NCBI GenBank assembly: GCA_023055505.1
Contig: JALIRH010000002.1
Location: 4,334,001 to 4,398,000 of the forward strand
Length of the DNA stretch: 64,000 nucleotides
Source of the DNA: Callipepla californica brunnescens
Taxonomy: Eukaryota; Chordata; Aves; Galliformes; Odontophoridae
Direction of reading: 5' to 3'
The position numbers and the translations under genes were made by a program. The notes under the pieces were generated by a model. It saw only the letters and a list, made by a program, of their open reading frames with translations. It was not told where the DNA came from and did not search any database. Of the stretch, positions 49,661-61,784 are shown one piece after another. Position 1 is the first letter of the stretch, and each line of letters begins with the position of its first letter.

Positions 49661-51064
49661 GAAGAGCATACAACATTGATGCATTGTGTAGCAGTTTATG
49701 TGAAACCATTCTGATCCCATTTTTTTCTCCTTTTGGCAGTTAATTCTTTCCGAAATTTTAGCCTTGAAATTGAAATTAAATCCTGTACTGTGCAGCATGG
49801 GGCATTAACTGTGTAATCACAAGATTGTGGTGCTAGCTCCATGCACACGGAGGATAAGAAGGTAAGGTCATGCCAAAGCTGGGGAGGAGGTCTCCAATAC
49901 ACTCAGCTCACAATAGACAGACAGTTATAGACAGGCAATGTGTTCCCTGGAAGATCTCTTTTAAATTTAGTGTTTTTCTGTCCATAAATGAATCTGAACT
50001 CTGCAGAAGCCAGTTTTTATGGGACTTGTGTGAAATCTCACAGTGAGGCCTAACTCACTGCTCCTTGTGCAATAACTTCAGTAGACGAAGAGTATGTTCA
50101 TATCAGATGGAGCTTATCTTCTGTCTGTCAGAGAGATGACTCTGAAAAAGCCTCATTACTATCCTCCATCAGCTCAGAGCTGCCAAATCCACTTTTCTGT
50201 GTCAGGGCACACATAGCTCCCTGCCACTGCTTCACCCAAGAATTCTGCCAGTGCAGCACAGAATGTCTTCTACTGTTAAAAATCTCAGGAAGCAAAGTGT
50301 CACCCAACATCACTGTTTTGAATGATCCACCATGACAATAACTTGGAAAAGTTGTGTTTTAGAGGGCAGGTGAGAGATCACAGGCTGGTTTTCATCTCTG
50401 ATGAAAAGGTCAGAACAAAGAAGTGTTCAGAAATCAGAGGAAATTGTGTTCTGAGAGTGAAAGCTGAAACACAGACATAGGCCAATCTACCTATCAGTTA
50501 ATTGCCAAAATCAAGTTGGTAATTCACTGAGAAAATAAATAGAGGACTGAGTCTGAAAAGACATTCCCAAGTGGTCACTCTTCAGTCTATAAACTCAGTA
50601 GCTGACTATTTGCAAACCTTGGAGTCTTTTTCTTACCCAATAGATTAAACAAAGTCTTTCCTATGTAGATATCAGTGGTGATATTTTTGCTATTTCCTAC
50701 AAAAATAAATTCTTTTCTTTGATTTCTCTGTGTTTCTGTGGAGAGTCCAAGCAAAGTGAAAACACCATAAAGTGAAGAGCGTAGTGCTTTGTAGTAACTC
50801 TGAATAGTGTATGTTACTGTACTGCATCTTAGACCAACTTTCTAAATTTCAGTTTTAGGCAAGCATGTTGACCACGTAGAATTTAATGTCGTCCTAGTCC
50901 TGGATGAATGAGATTTCATTCCTCCAGTGGTAATGTAGGAAAAGCTTCCTACTCAAGAGATACCTCTCAACATAGCATGAGCCATCATTTTGAATAAATA
51001 TGGCAACGAGCAGGTATTATGGTGGTCAGGCATGTTAAAACTGTCCCATATTAATGTGACACGG

Positions 51065-51155
51065 CGTGATGGGTGATCAGCTGACATTTGGACTAGATGA
51101 TCTTAGTGGTCTTTTCCAACCTTAATGATTCTGTAATTCTATGATTCTATGACAT
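51065..51155 (+). mobile_element. CR1 LINE 3' end fragment
   Basis: Contains TTGGACTAGATGATCTTAGT followed by three tail units of the type GATTCTATGATTCTATGAC. The rest of the element is missing. Confidence 0.88.
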
Positions 51156-52774
51156 GAAATTCCCCCAAAATCTGCATTGTGCAAATTTATGTAAACCATG
51201 CATGGCATAGGCTTTAATGCACTCAAGTATACATACCACATGATGGGTAAATACATGATGATTCTCTGTTAATCAAATTCCAGGGTCTTGCATCTCTCCA
51301 AAATGGTGCATTGGAATCTAGATAAAGGAGACTCTGGTGATAACTCATTTCATCAGCAGTTCTCTTAAAGCCGTTGCCAGCAGCAGTCTGTGTTGAAACA
51401 GTGAGGCACACTGACATCTTCAGTAGGAATTAAAAGATCTGCAGTGGGCAACTGTACCTGGAAAAGGGGAGACATCCTAACTCCCTTTGCTCTATCATAT
51501 TGTCTATTTTGTTATTTCCTGTTCAGTCTATTCTTGACTTTGTGTTCTGAGTTCAGAGGATGCCAGCTCTGTGCTTTTAACCTCGTTTCCTCTACAGCCA
51601 GTTACATGACATTTACCAAGCACAATCTGTCACTAGTGAGGAGTACAAGACACTTCCTACAGGCTTGGATCAAGACTGGCACTTATAGCCACTCAGTACT
51701 GTCTGACAAACAACTTGCAAGGCAGCAATGGATGCAGAAGGTGAAAGGTAGGGCAGAGGTAATGAGCATGGCTGCTCTCCTAACCACTCTTGAACAAGAC
51801 ATGGATGTGGCTTTTGCATCTCAATGTTCCTGGCTCAGAAGCAAAGCATCTGGCACATCACAATAAAGTTTACTCGATAAGTCTGAGACTTAATCCCAAA
51901 ATCCACTGTTATTTTTGTAGGGATTTTTTTGGCCCACCACGTGGTAAGAGGGGACATATCTGATAAGATGACTTTAGAGAGCCAGATGATGTATTGTCTA
52001 CATGTTACCAAGGTGCTAATGATACATGCATTTTATAATATTGCTGGAGATGGTTTTTGTGTTTTTTTTCTTTTTAAATCAATTGTGTAAATTATTACAG
52101 TTACAGCAAACAAACTATTATTCCATTATATATTTTGCTTGTCAAATAAATAATTTAAAAAAGATTAATTTGGGAAAAAAATAGTTTTTGTGTTACATTA
52201 TTTAACACTTTGCACTTGTATTCTGAAATGCTCTAAATTAGCTTTTCTTGGAGCCGTAGCGAGGAATAAATTATTTTCTTTCTTTGCTGCTTTTGAGAGG
52301 CTCATCTCATTACAATCTTGTGATGTTGTTTTCCTGAGCTGTCCTTTTCACACCTCTCGTTAATATGGGATAATTAAACTGTCTGAGGTTGAACTCAGTT
52401 CCACATGTTTATCCAGAAATATGTAATCAAAGCAAAATGGTGCTGCTTAGGACTGAAACAAATGTGTGTTTTTTTCCAGAGATACAATAAAAACGCAGCA
52501 GCAGCTAAACCTGAGGTCTTTGCTCTGAGCACAAAACTCTCAGGGAGATGAGCACATCTTTTACTTTCTGGGCAATTAAGAAAAATTACAATTAACATGA
52601 AAAGAAAATAAATAGAAAAATATGGAGAAAGTTTGATCTTTTAATGTGAAATCTATTCAAGTCTTAACCTGCTACAGACTGTTTTTTGGCAGCTTCTGAA
52701 ACAGGTTGTGGCGCTGATGCATGTGTGGGTATCATCATCTGAGTGTGTTGGCTACCAGAGATAATGAGAGTACT

Positions 52775-53000
52775 TCATGGAATCGTCTGAGATTGAAGGG
52801 ACCCTGAAATGACATCTGCTCCAACTACCCCACAATGAACAGAGATATCTACATTTAGATTAGGGTGCTCAGAGCACCATCCAGCCTGACCTTGAATGTC
52901 TCCAAGGACAGGGATTTCACCACACCTCTGGGCAAGCAGTGCCTGTGCCTCACCCTCCTTATAGTAAAAGACTTCTTCCTTCCTCTTCTTCCTCACTCTA
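52775..53000 (-). mobile_element. CR1 LINE 3' end fragment
   Basis: Reverse-strand CR1: tail remnant TCATGGAATCGTCTGAGATT, then GACCTTGAATGTCTCCAAGG and CAGTGCCTGTGCCTCACC, which correspond to the end of ORF2 read backwards. Confidence 0.88.
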
Positions 53001-56000
53001 AAAGACTTCCAGGTGCAACATAAGATCTGGGAGTATCCTAGATCTGCAGTGAGCGTCCCTGAGGGAGATTGTATGCCTCAAATTACTTGAGATGCTTTTG
53101 TCTAGGTTCCTGAATCTCATGCTTGGAGCCAGGCTGTGACACTTACATTTAGGTGATTTCAGTGTGAGGACTGGAGCTTTGATGAGCATCCTAACGTAGT
53201 CAGCTGAAGCACTCTGGGCTGCATTACCTGATAGAAGTTGATAGAAGAAAAGTTTCTGATAAGTGTCTATCTTCCACCTTTACTGACTTATGTTGTTCCA
53301 GGTTGATATGCAGATGGATGGGTTACAGACACTGAGGTGTCTATGTATGTCTACTGTGGGAATGGCACAGGAAGATGGACAACGTTAAGGCACAAACATG
53401 CTGTCCTTTTGCAAGGAAGTACCAGAAAATAAAACATTAAATTACTGAAAAAATCCACTACCAACTCTTTCAGCCTCTTTAAGATGAATTTCAGTGCTGC
53501 TGAGGGTAAAGGATGCTGCTTTGTGGCCACCCTGTACAGGGTGAGCATCCTACCATGAGGAATACACCTTGATGCCCATGCAAAGCCAGCTCTGCTGCTG
53601 GGGAGAATCTTTGCATCACCCATCTACTTGCCTCATGCTTGCTAAGCATGGCACTTCTGGTCAGTTAATAAGAGTCAGAGCCTACACTTTCATTTCATCA
53701 CTTTGCACTGGTGAAGCTAAGAAATGGAAGAATGCTTGCCTTAAATCACAAATGGATTTTTGTGTTGTGACTTGTGAAATGTGAACAACTGATAAGAAAA
53801 GCCTAAAGACATGATAATTTTCATTGGCCAGGTTGGTTTCCAAACAGATTTTTAGGCTAAATTATGAATTCATCACGCATCTTGATTTAAGGTTGTTGAC
53901 TCTAGCAATATTCTCATTGGAGTTTGTGTGAACTGAGAATGAGAATATCCTTCTGGGTTTCTAGACGGATCACATGTTGAAAATATGGGCTTCTTCCTGT
54001 AATTTTAATTATTGGACCATGAACCGCATGTAGAAAGCTCAAGGGAACAAGATGACAGAGAGGCATTAATCATACACTGACTTTCCTGATGAGACAGTGA
54101 TCAACATTAGGAAGAAGGATGTCTTGCAAGATGGAGCAGAAAAGAACTTGCTGCCTTGGCAAAGAAAAGCCCAGGGGTCATATTCCTTGAGGGAAACGTT
54201 TCGATAGGGAGAGCAGTGCCCAGCATCAGAAAAGCCTTTCTCTCTAAGCACAGGTTTGGTCAGCGTGATGCACTTTCTGAAAGGCTCGGATTGTGATGTG
54301 GGGAGAGAAGAGTGTTTAAGCAGAAAGCAGCACACAGCAATTCAGTGTATTTCACAGAACAGACATAGCTGACAATGTATTTTTAGAAACACATTGGGAT
54401 GGCTTTTGTTCAAGCCTGAAATGCGTCTCATTGCAGTAACTTCTTCAGCAGTCTCTTGGTAGGAATTGTGTTTGAGTGTTATTTTTAAGGTTAATTGTGA
54501 GGTCAGAAGCTTTCCCTTGCAAGTGAAAAAATCTCACTTGCCCTTGGTTGTTAATATGCATATATTTCCAAACTATTGTACTCATTAATAAATTACTTAT
54601 GAAAAACTATTAGATTTCCTCTGTTGAACCTTTTTTTATGTAAAATGTACACCACTTTTGGATGAAGGTAGCACAGCCTGCAGATCTCATTGACATTAAT
54701 GGTGACCCTAAAGAACAGGAGTAACCACTTTGTGTACTGAGGATCTGTTCTCATTGTTGTCCATTCAGCTCCAATAATCTCAGCTCAACAGCTTGCAGTC
54801 TCCATCAGGAAACTGCCAGCATCCCAGGTTCTTATAATTCTAAAACAACCTCTTAGCACTGACAGATACAAGGCTAGTGATATGGTTTTATCCTACAGAT
54901 GCTGAAGATGAATCTGAAAGAAATCCAGAGCGTGATTTCAGTAAGATTAAGGCATTTGCATGCTGAATCCAAGCCAAAGGTTGGAATGCAACAACACCAA
55001 AAATTTGTATCTCCAGAGGATTTATGATTGTGAAATGCTCTGGCCAGCATCTTCTGGCTAGAGGGCTTCCAACACTCCCCACCCATCGGTGCTGCCATGC
55101 ACTTCCCAGGTGCTGGGACACAGGCCCCCTGCAAGCTCAGCACCACATGGGGCTGAGGAGATCTGATGGATGGGGAATTGGAGTTGGGTGGGGAACTGGA
55201 GCATCACTCTTTACCAGACCTGACCTGGTAGATCTTTTCAGGCCATGATTATAAAGCGTTGTGTTCTGACTTTAATAGCCTGTAGGAGAATGTGAAGAAA
55301 TTTCTTCATGAAAAGCATTTTAAATTGTCATTCTGAGCATTTTTTAGCAGAGAGCCGTATGGATTAGAGGATGAAATAAAAGAGGTGGCTTTCTCAGCCT
55401 GAGGCTTTGAACCCACTATTGTCTCCTTCTGGGAAAATGCCCTTCTCTGTACACAGCATGCTGTGCTGACTGGCTTAGGATAAACGTGGTATTTCTCATC
55501 TCCTACAAAAGCTATGCTGTGAAGAATAAAAAATGTTTTTTAAAGATACCGGAGCAAGTTCAGCACAAGATCCTATCTCTGTGGCACAGAGGGTCATATG
55601 CTCAGCAGGAGGGAGAAGGACTTTCAGATTTCAAAACCAATGCTTTATTGTGTTTGGTTAATGTTCAAGGCACAAATGCCCTGAGGGCAGGCCCTCTCCC
55701 TGGCTGCCAGCTCCCAGGCACCAGCTATGAGTCTGTGTTCTTGCCTCATTTACCATGTGCTTTATCTTCTTGGCTGCTTCAATTGCAGTCCCCTGGGACT
55801 GACCAACACGAATTTCACAAACAAAGCTGATTTATGTTTGCCCACCTGCTGCTTCACTTTCTAAACACCTTCACTTTCTGAATCCAGGCAGCAGCATCAC
55901 ACTGCCTGAAAGGAGAGGAAACATCCTTAAGTTGGGTTTTTTGTGTGCATTGCAGTGCTGGAAGGGAAGCACCTGGCCTTGTGAGAAGGGCAAATATTTA

Positions 56001-56135
56001 CTCAGTGGAAGGTATCTGAGCAACCCAAACACTCTGCGTGTGTGTTGTTAACGTGCCTGGCAGAGAGGAAAGCTGACAGAGAGCCTCAGTCAACCGAGAA
56101 CCTCAGCAGTTGCCCGTGGTGCAAGGAACAAATGA

Positions 56136-56180
56136 TCAGTCACCACTGTGCTCTTGGTTCGAGCAGTTTCAGGCAGGAGA
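56136..56180 (+). promoter_or_regulatory. Upstream context deciding the LRR start
   Basis: An in-frame TGA at 56133-56135 closes the frame upstream. The first in-frame ATG after it is 56181, with A at -3. An AG at 56170-56171 after TTTC could be a splice acceptor, so an upstream non-coding exon is possible. Confidence 0.5.
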
Positions 56181-57002
56181 ATGAATGCAGTCACCTCCTT
56201 CAGATATACCTCCACAGGTCCTGGCCTACACTGGAGGTACCTCTCAGAACATGATCCCAAGTATGAAGGAAAAAAGAAACTGAAGATTTCGGGCAGAGAG
56301 CTGGCGTCAATCCCTGCAGAAGTCTTTGGGCTGGACCAGCTGCAGGCCCTGGAGATGAGCCCAGAACGAGAGAGCTGCCTGAGGTACCGCCTGGAGCTGC
56401 TGCCCCGCGAGATCAGCTGCTTGAAGAACCTAACCCTCCTCTACATGGACTCCAACAACCTGAAGAAAATCCCTTCCGAAATCGGCACCTTGAGGCACTT
56501 GGAGAGGTTGACGTTGAGCAACAACCACCTGAGCTCCCTTCCCCCAGAGATGGGGGCCCTCCAGCAGCTGCACAGCCTCCACCTGGCCAACAACAGCCTC
56601 ACCCACTTGCCCGCAGTCCTCTGCCAGCTGAGGAGCCTCACCTTCCTGGACCTGAGTGACAACAAAATAGTCACCATCCCCTCCAGCATCCGGCACCTGG
56701 AGAAACTGGAAACGTTGCTGCTGCTCTTCAACTTGCTGGAAAGTCTGCCTGAGGATGTCTGTCTTTTAAGGAATCTACGCACGCTTTGGCTGGGAAACAA
56801 CCGTCTGCGATCCCTTCCAACACGATTTGGGGAGCTGGTCAACCTGGACTGGGGATACAACCACTGTTCTTGCAATTTTGAAGGGAATCCACTAGAAAGT
56901 CCTCCCCCTGAAGTCTGCAGCAGAGGTTCTGGGGAGATTAGAGACTATTTCTTATCGTTTCATAGAGCACTGGCAGAACAGCCAACAGAGGTCAGCCCTT
57001 GA
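56181..57002 (+). CDS. Leucine-rich-repeat protein, 273 aa, single exon
   Basis: An intact frame with about eight leucine-rich repeats of 23 residues, of the LxxLPxxxxxLxxLxxLxLxxN type seen in SHOC2/RSU1-like intracellular proteins. Repeats run roughly from residue 34 to 241, for example LTLSNNHLSSLPPEMGALQQ at 110-129 and LWLGNNRLRSLPTRFGEL at 202-219. The second repeat region has an insertion (SPERESCLRYR, 60-70). The last repeat is irregular and has a cysteine cluster (HCSC, 228-231), followed by GNPLESPPPEVC, a cap-like ending common in this class. There is no signal peptide or membrane segment, so a cytosolic scaffold or adaptor role is inferred. GC content is clearly higher than the flanks. 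I compared it in memory with LRRC2, LRRC10, LRRC30 and LRRC69 and none matched, so no symbol is given. A missing upstream exon cannot be excluded. Confidence 0.8.
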   Translation: MNAVTSFRYTSTGPGLHWRYLSEHDPKYEGKKKLKISGRELASIPAEVFGLDQLQALEMSPERESCLRYRLELLPREISCLKNLTLLYMDSNNLKKIPSEIGTLRHLERLTLSNNHLSSLPPEMGALQQLHSLHLANNSLTHLPAVLCQLRSLTFLDLSDNKIVTIPSSIRHLEKLETLLLLFNLLESLPEDVCLLRNLRTLWLGNNRLRSLPTRFGELVNLDWGYNHCSCNFEGNPLESPPPEVCSRGSGEIRDYFLSFHRALAEQPTEVSP

Positions 57003-59147
57003 GCTGAGTGATGTGGGTTTATGCTGTGCAAATCATCTGCACAAGCAAAATGTGTTTCCAATGTGAAAATCTGGTGAAATCACTCTGCAGAGCTCAAAAG
57101 CTTCCTCTGTGCTTTAAGGTGATTTTTCTGGCCGTCTTTTTTTCTGACACTAGTATTGAGTGATGGTGTATATCTTTCAGCAATTGTTTTAGGGACAGCT
57201 ATAATCTTTTCGTTTTTTATGGCCGTATAAATCTATCTCAGGAAATGTTGCAGCCAAACATTCAGTCAGAGAAAATAAGCAATATCGAGTTGGAGTGGAT
57301 AGAGTCAGGTAAACACCTTGTGGTCTGTAAATAGGAATAACATGCCTGTACACTGAGTCAGTGCTTGAGCCTGGGCTCGAACTAGTGCAGGCTGAGATTT
57401 ATGAGATTTAAGGCCATTCAGACTTGTGGATTTAGATTTGATTCAAGTGGCTCAGAGCTTCTTTACTTTTCATGGTACTTTGCTGTTTGGCACTCATAGA
57501 ATCTCCTCAGGCTTCAGGATAAAGGCAGCCTATATCCAGGTTCCAGAAGGTACACTCAAGTGATGTCTACGCTGCTTTGTCAGGACATAAAGTTTACCTT
57601 ATCATGAAGGAACTGCAGTTGTCCTGGGAAGCATCATGGAGCTGGTGTGTCAGTCCTTCTGGAGTTACACAGAGCAATAAGCCTCAGTGATACTTCTCCA
57701 TGGAACATGGGTAGCCCAGCTTTAGAGCAGAAGGTTTACACCTCTACCATGTCTGGGAAAGTGTTCAGAGACAAGTATGCAAACTTCCTGCAAGGGAATA
57801 TTTCTGAGCATTCTTGTTTGCAATCATAAAAGGCTTCATCAGTGTTTAATTATGGTAATTTGCTGAGACTCCTTTCTCTTTCATTTTGCTTTCTCTTCCC
57901 TTAGTCCCTCATCAGCATTTTCTCCCCACCTATCCTTTGCTCTTGTTGGGTGTTTTCTCTATGGCTGTTGCCACTGACTTTATCTTCCTTTTTCATTATT
58001 GCCTCCTCAAAATCATCTAATTCCGTTATAAATTCCTTTACTTGCTCTTTTCCTCTTTTGTCATTTATTTGTCATTTGGCCGGTGTGCAGAAAGCTGCAG
58101 CTTTGCGTCCTTTCTGGAAAGAAGGGCAGAGTTAGGCCTGCTGGCACAGGCTTCCAGGGTTTGTGGAGAAAGGGAGTGTTGTTGTTTGGGACACCGATAT
58201 ATGGACCATTAAGTCTATTGTTCAAGCATTTTCTTCTCCTTACAGCAAAGATCAGTGGGAGAACAGGGGACCTGAACAGATGCTGAAATTGTGCCAAGTA
58301 ACAAAACACAACTGCACATATTCTTGGCATGGACTGATTTGTACAGTGCTCTGACATTGGATATGCCCCTGACCACTGTGCTGTGAAGCTTTCAATCCAG
58401 GATCACATTTTGGTGATTTAGTAACCAGATTTGGGATAGGTGTAGTATATCACATAGCATTAAATCAGTGCATGCTAGCAATGTGCATGCAATAATCCCA
58501 CAGCGGCTTCTTTCTTTGTTTTCCTGCAGGCAATTATTTTTAAAAGACTTGGAGTCGAGATATGTGGCATAGGAAAGAAAGGATTAAAGGGACTATACTG
58601 CCTTGTTTGTTTGGGTCTTTTCTAGCAGCAGGAAGAATCAGAAACCTGTTTACTTTTCAAAGGAGATTGGCAGCATGATAGGAGACTGTACGTGAAGCAG
58701 ATCCAAAAGCTGGTGTTAGGTGAGATGGAGGGTGTATCAAGGTGGCAACACTGATGGCACTGAAGGATTTGGGTTTTGTTTCTGTTTTCATTACGTGGAC
58801 TTGAGCAGGAATGGTCAATGTCTGCTGCCGGATTTGCCTGTTTTGGGACAAGTATGGGACTGAAATTCCATAAGTGTGATCTTTTCTAGAGACTTACATC
58901 TTACACACTGAATCCTGCCAGGACAACATGTGGTGAGAGAGACAGTTTCTCATGTCCTGCTTCCAACCATTTAGTTCTATTATGCTATTTCTCTTCTGCA
59001 CTGCACAAGGTTTGATTCTGAGGATCTGTTTCCTTTCCCTTCATTTTCCTGGGCAGCAATTCGCAAATGGAAGTAGACTTCATCTTGCCTGGGGTGTTTG
59101 TAGCATCTCACAACTTTCCTTTTTGTTTTTGGCCAACAAAATTTCAA
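57003..59147. other. Downstream flank of the LRR gene, no gene seen
   Basis: AT-rich sequence with no recognisable exon, RNA gene or mobile element. The LRR 3' UTR must start here, but I see no clear canonical AATAAA close to the stop codon. Confidence 0.5.
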
Positions 59148-59290
59148 ACTGAATCATACAATCACAAAGGTTGGAAAAGATCTCCAAGATCATTCAGTCC
59201 AGTCAATGTTAGAGGATCCTACACATTTCACACACAGCTCATTCCAAAGCTTTTCAGAGTTTAGTTTAACTAGCCCTTTTCCTCAAAAAA
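59148..59290 (-). mobile_element. CR1 LINE 3' end fragment
   Basis: AATCATACAATCACAAAGGT then TTGGAAAAGATCTCCAAGAT and TCATTCAGTCCAGTC, the reverse-strand CR1 3' end. Decayed. Confidence 0.8.
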
Positions 59291-60469
59291 TGCTGTGAAT
59301 TCTAAAGCATGATTACATCCATTAACCATGTAACTGCCCTTCCTGATAATAAATTGAGCTAAAAAGGGGTTTAATGCCTGAAAGGAAATGGAATCTTTAA
59401 TGAATAGTGTCAATATCTTTGCTATATATCTTCAGTCTGTAAGGATCAAGAGAAACTTTGTGTAATCAGTGCAAGTGAGAGCACTTTGCCTGTATCATCA
59501 AGCTGCTTGGATAGATGGAATATATAATGCAGCAAGAAGAAATTCTCCCTCTGTATCATGCTGTTTGATGCCTCTTCATCTCCCTTTGTCCTGGTGGCTT
59601 TCAAAAATCTAATTTCCCCAAATGGAAACCCCAGTAGTGTGTAAATGTTGTACTATTCCGGCATCTGTGTCATTTAGTGGCATAGTTACACAGAGCAATA
59701 ACTAGATCTTTGTGCTGTCATTAAGATGGTATTAAAATCTAATCTCAAGCTGCTTATCCTGTATTTGTTGTACTATCTGTATTGTTGCTAAGCATCCTCA
59801 TTTTCATCTGCTCATTAAAACCTCAAGTGTTAATATCAGAGAAGAGCAAACTGCTTGGATATGAGGCTCCGGTGAAAAGGCTTCAATGTCAGTATGGACC
59901 CCTCCATACTTTGTGGTGGACATCTGTTGAAGATGGCATTCAGCATTGATGGGGATTGTGCATTTACTTCCCTTCATCCCATGCCATACTGCAAACAGTC
60001 TGGTATTGAAGAGCACTGTACCCAGGAACTGCTCAGACTTTTCTTTGAAGACTTTGAATTCTTGCAACAGAACAGTAATGAAATATGAAAGCAGTGAGTG
60101 AAAAATGCTCCAAATAGAATTTCATAATAATAACAAGGGCAGAGGGCTCTTTAATTTAACATGCAAATGCATGGCACTTCACAGACTGGTACTTCAGAGT
60201 ACTGGTAAACTTCATATCTCTAATACTGGAGAGTTCACTTAAGTATATGGCAGATTCTTCACTAACTGAAGTCTGTGAAACCCCCAGTATAGCTCACCCA
60301 AAAGTGTGATGGTAACACTCCACTTGTTTTATCCAAAATGAAGGTTAAAAAGACCTTTTCTGCCTTTGAAAGTACATAGCTACAATCTATGGCTGATGTG
60401 ACCTGATCAGGTTCAAAAAGAACAATTATAAAGTTCTGCACCTTGGGTAGAATAATTGCACGCATCAGT
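59291..60469. other. Intergenic, no gene seen
   Basis: AT-rich. A 64-codon open frame at 59894-60088 has no recognisable feature. Nothing else can be supported. Confidence 0.5.
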
Positions 60470-60847
60470 GCAGGTTAGGGAATGACCTGCTAGAAAGGAG
60501 CTCTGCAGAGAAGGACCTGGGTGTTCTGGTGGACAACAGGTTGGCCATGAGCCAGAGGTATGCCCTTGTACCCAAGAAGGCCAGTGCTATCCCAGGGTGC
60601 ATTGAGAGTGGTCAGCAGGTCGAGGGAGGTAATCTGTCCCCTCAATTCTGCCCTGGTGAGGCCACATCTGGAGCACTGTACCCAGCTTTGGGCTTCCCAG
60701 TTCAAGAAAGACAGGGAACTGCTGGAGAGAGTCCAACAGAGGGTCAAAAAGATGATGAGGAGCCTGGAGCATCTCCCATATGAGGAAAGGCTTAGAGATC
60801 TGGGACTGTTCAGTCTGGAGGAGACTGAGTTGTCTGCGCTCTATTAG
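60470..60847 (+). mobile_element. CR1 LINE fragment abutting the retroviral element
   Basis: Encodes CR1 ORF2 in pieces: NDLLERSSAEKDLGVLVDNR, then [20 protein letters not shown], then [18 protein letters not shown], with small frameshifts. It stops abruptly near 60834 at a point where other CR1 copies in this window continue, next to the left edge of the retrovirus-like element. Confidence 0.88.
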
Positions 60848-61051
60848 TACAGTGTACAAAGGCATCATAGCCCCTCCCGTAGGGGCCATTCTGTCACCAT
60901 CTGGATTCTGCCAATGTGGAGCTCCCAGGCTTAGACGAGATGTCTGTTGGTTTGTCACTCTCTCATCACCTGGGTGTGCGGTTACGAGGGTGCCTGATGA
61001 TCTGGTCCTGTGAATACAGACTTGCAATTTCCATTAGATTCACTGTATTAC

Positions 61052-61090
61052 AATTATTATTATTGTTATTGTTACTGTTAGTATTAGTTA
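61052..61090. repeat. (ATT)n-like microsatellite inside the retroviral element
   Basis: Imperfect ATT/GTT repeats between the integrase-like segment and the purine run. Confidence 0.8.
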
Positions 61091-61156
61091 TACTCCAAAG
61101 GTCCAGTTTAATGGACTTGAGCGGGCACCACTTTCCATGGTTACTGCTAGCCACGC

Positions 61157-61687
61157 TCAAGGTCTCAATAGGTGACAGAGTGTAAAGTCCGTTTGCCACA
61201 CCTCAGAGGCCTTAAGGCCTCGAGGATTGACCCCACTAGACCACAGAGGTGTTTTTTGGCAGTGGGGGCATGTGGCAACCATGTGCTTTGTGTCCATGGT
61301 TGAGATCTCACATTTCTTTACCAGCGCCTTAACCCCAATGTGGATGAAGGGGCCCAATGGGCACACGCGATCTTTCTCTCTCTCTATGATAAGGGCGCAA
61401 AGTCCACGTGGTGCATCAAACTGCACCCTCGGAGCGCCCCGCTCCTGAATAACCCCCTGTCTTACTCTTCCCCACAGCTGAAGGTTTTCTATGCTACCCG
61501 AGGCAATTGTTTCCTCAGCTAGCACACTAGTACACCTATCCCACACCTTGGGGTGGAATATCTCCACCAGCTGAGCAATGACCCCAGTATCCAAAAGCCT
61601 CACAATTGCCAGAGTAAAATCCTCGGGATTACATTCAACCCCCCATTGCTCAAGTAAATCTACTAATACCTGCACAAGGGCTTCCAT
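61157..61687 (-). pseudogene. Retroviral gag/pol remnant: matrix-like segment joined to integrase zinc finger
   Basis: An open frame of about 176 codons from the ATG at 61687. The N-terminal part (about 95 residues, starting MEALVQVLVDLLEQWG) is helical and could be a matrix-like gag start; this is inference. The C-terminal part has a histidine at HIGVKALVKKC and then HMVATCPHCQK, fitting the HHCC zinc-binding domain of integrase, followed by GVNPRG and WQTDF, the usual start of the integrase core. The core itself, with its catalytic acidic residues, is almost wholly missing. The open frame extends upstream of the ATG for another 56 codons, into the LTR. Confidence 0.7.
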
Positions 61688-61764
61688 CCTCCTTGTGGGT
61701 CTGGGAGCATCCTCTCCACTAGGCTGGTCCCGCTGCTCCGGCCACTGTTCACTTGTCCAGGCTT

Positions 61765-61782
61765 TCCCGGATTTTGGCACCA
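61765..61782 (-). promoter_or_regulatory. Primer-binding-site-like sequence (tRNA-Phe type)
   Basis: On the minus strand this reads TGGTGCCAAAATCCGGGA, starting two bases after the LTR end. By memory it matches the complement of the tRNA-Phe 3' end at all but two positions. Its position directly inside the LTR fits a primer-binding site. ALV-type viruses use tRNA-Trp instead. Confidence 0.6.
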
Positions 61783-61784
61783 TT

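Larger units (their letters stand above)
49661..56180. other. Intergenic or distal 3' UTR region
   Basis: About 6.5 kb between the collagen and the LRR frame. It contains two CR1 fragments (described separately) and scattered AATAAA motifs. Open frames of up to 140 codons (51444-51866) show no domain, repeat or family resemblance, and I do not call them genes. A GC-richer patch near 55070-55230 has no identity I can assign. Confidence 0.55.

Noticed and set aside
51444..51866. 140-codon open frame in the intergenic region
   Set aside because: No family resemblance, no good start context and no compositional shift. It ends near an AATAAA by chance.
56148..56180. Eleven extra N-terminal residues of the LRR frame
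   Set aside because: They would require a GTG start, which is unlikely for a vertebrate nuclear gene. The ATG at 56181 is preferred.
56441..56875. 144-codon minus-strand open frame
   Set aside because: It lies wholly inside the LRR gene on the opposite strand and is a by-product of its GC-rich codons.
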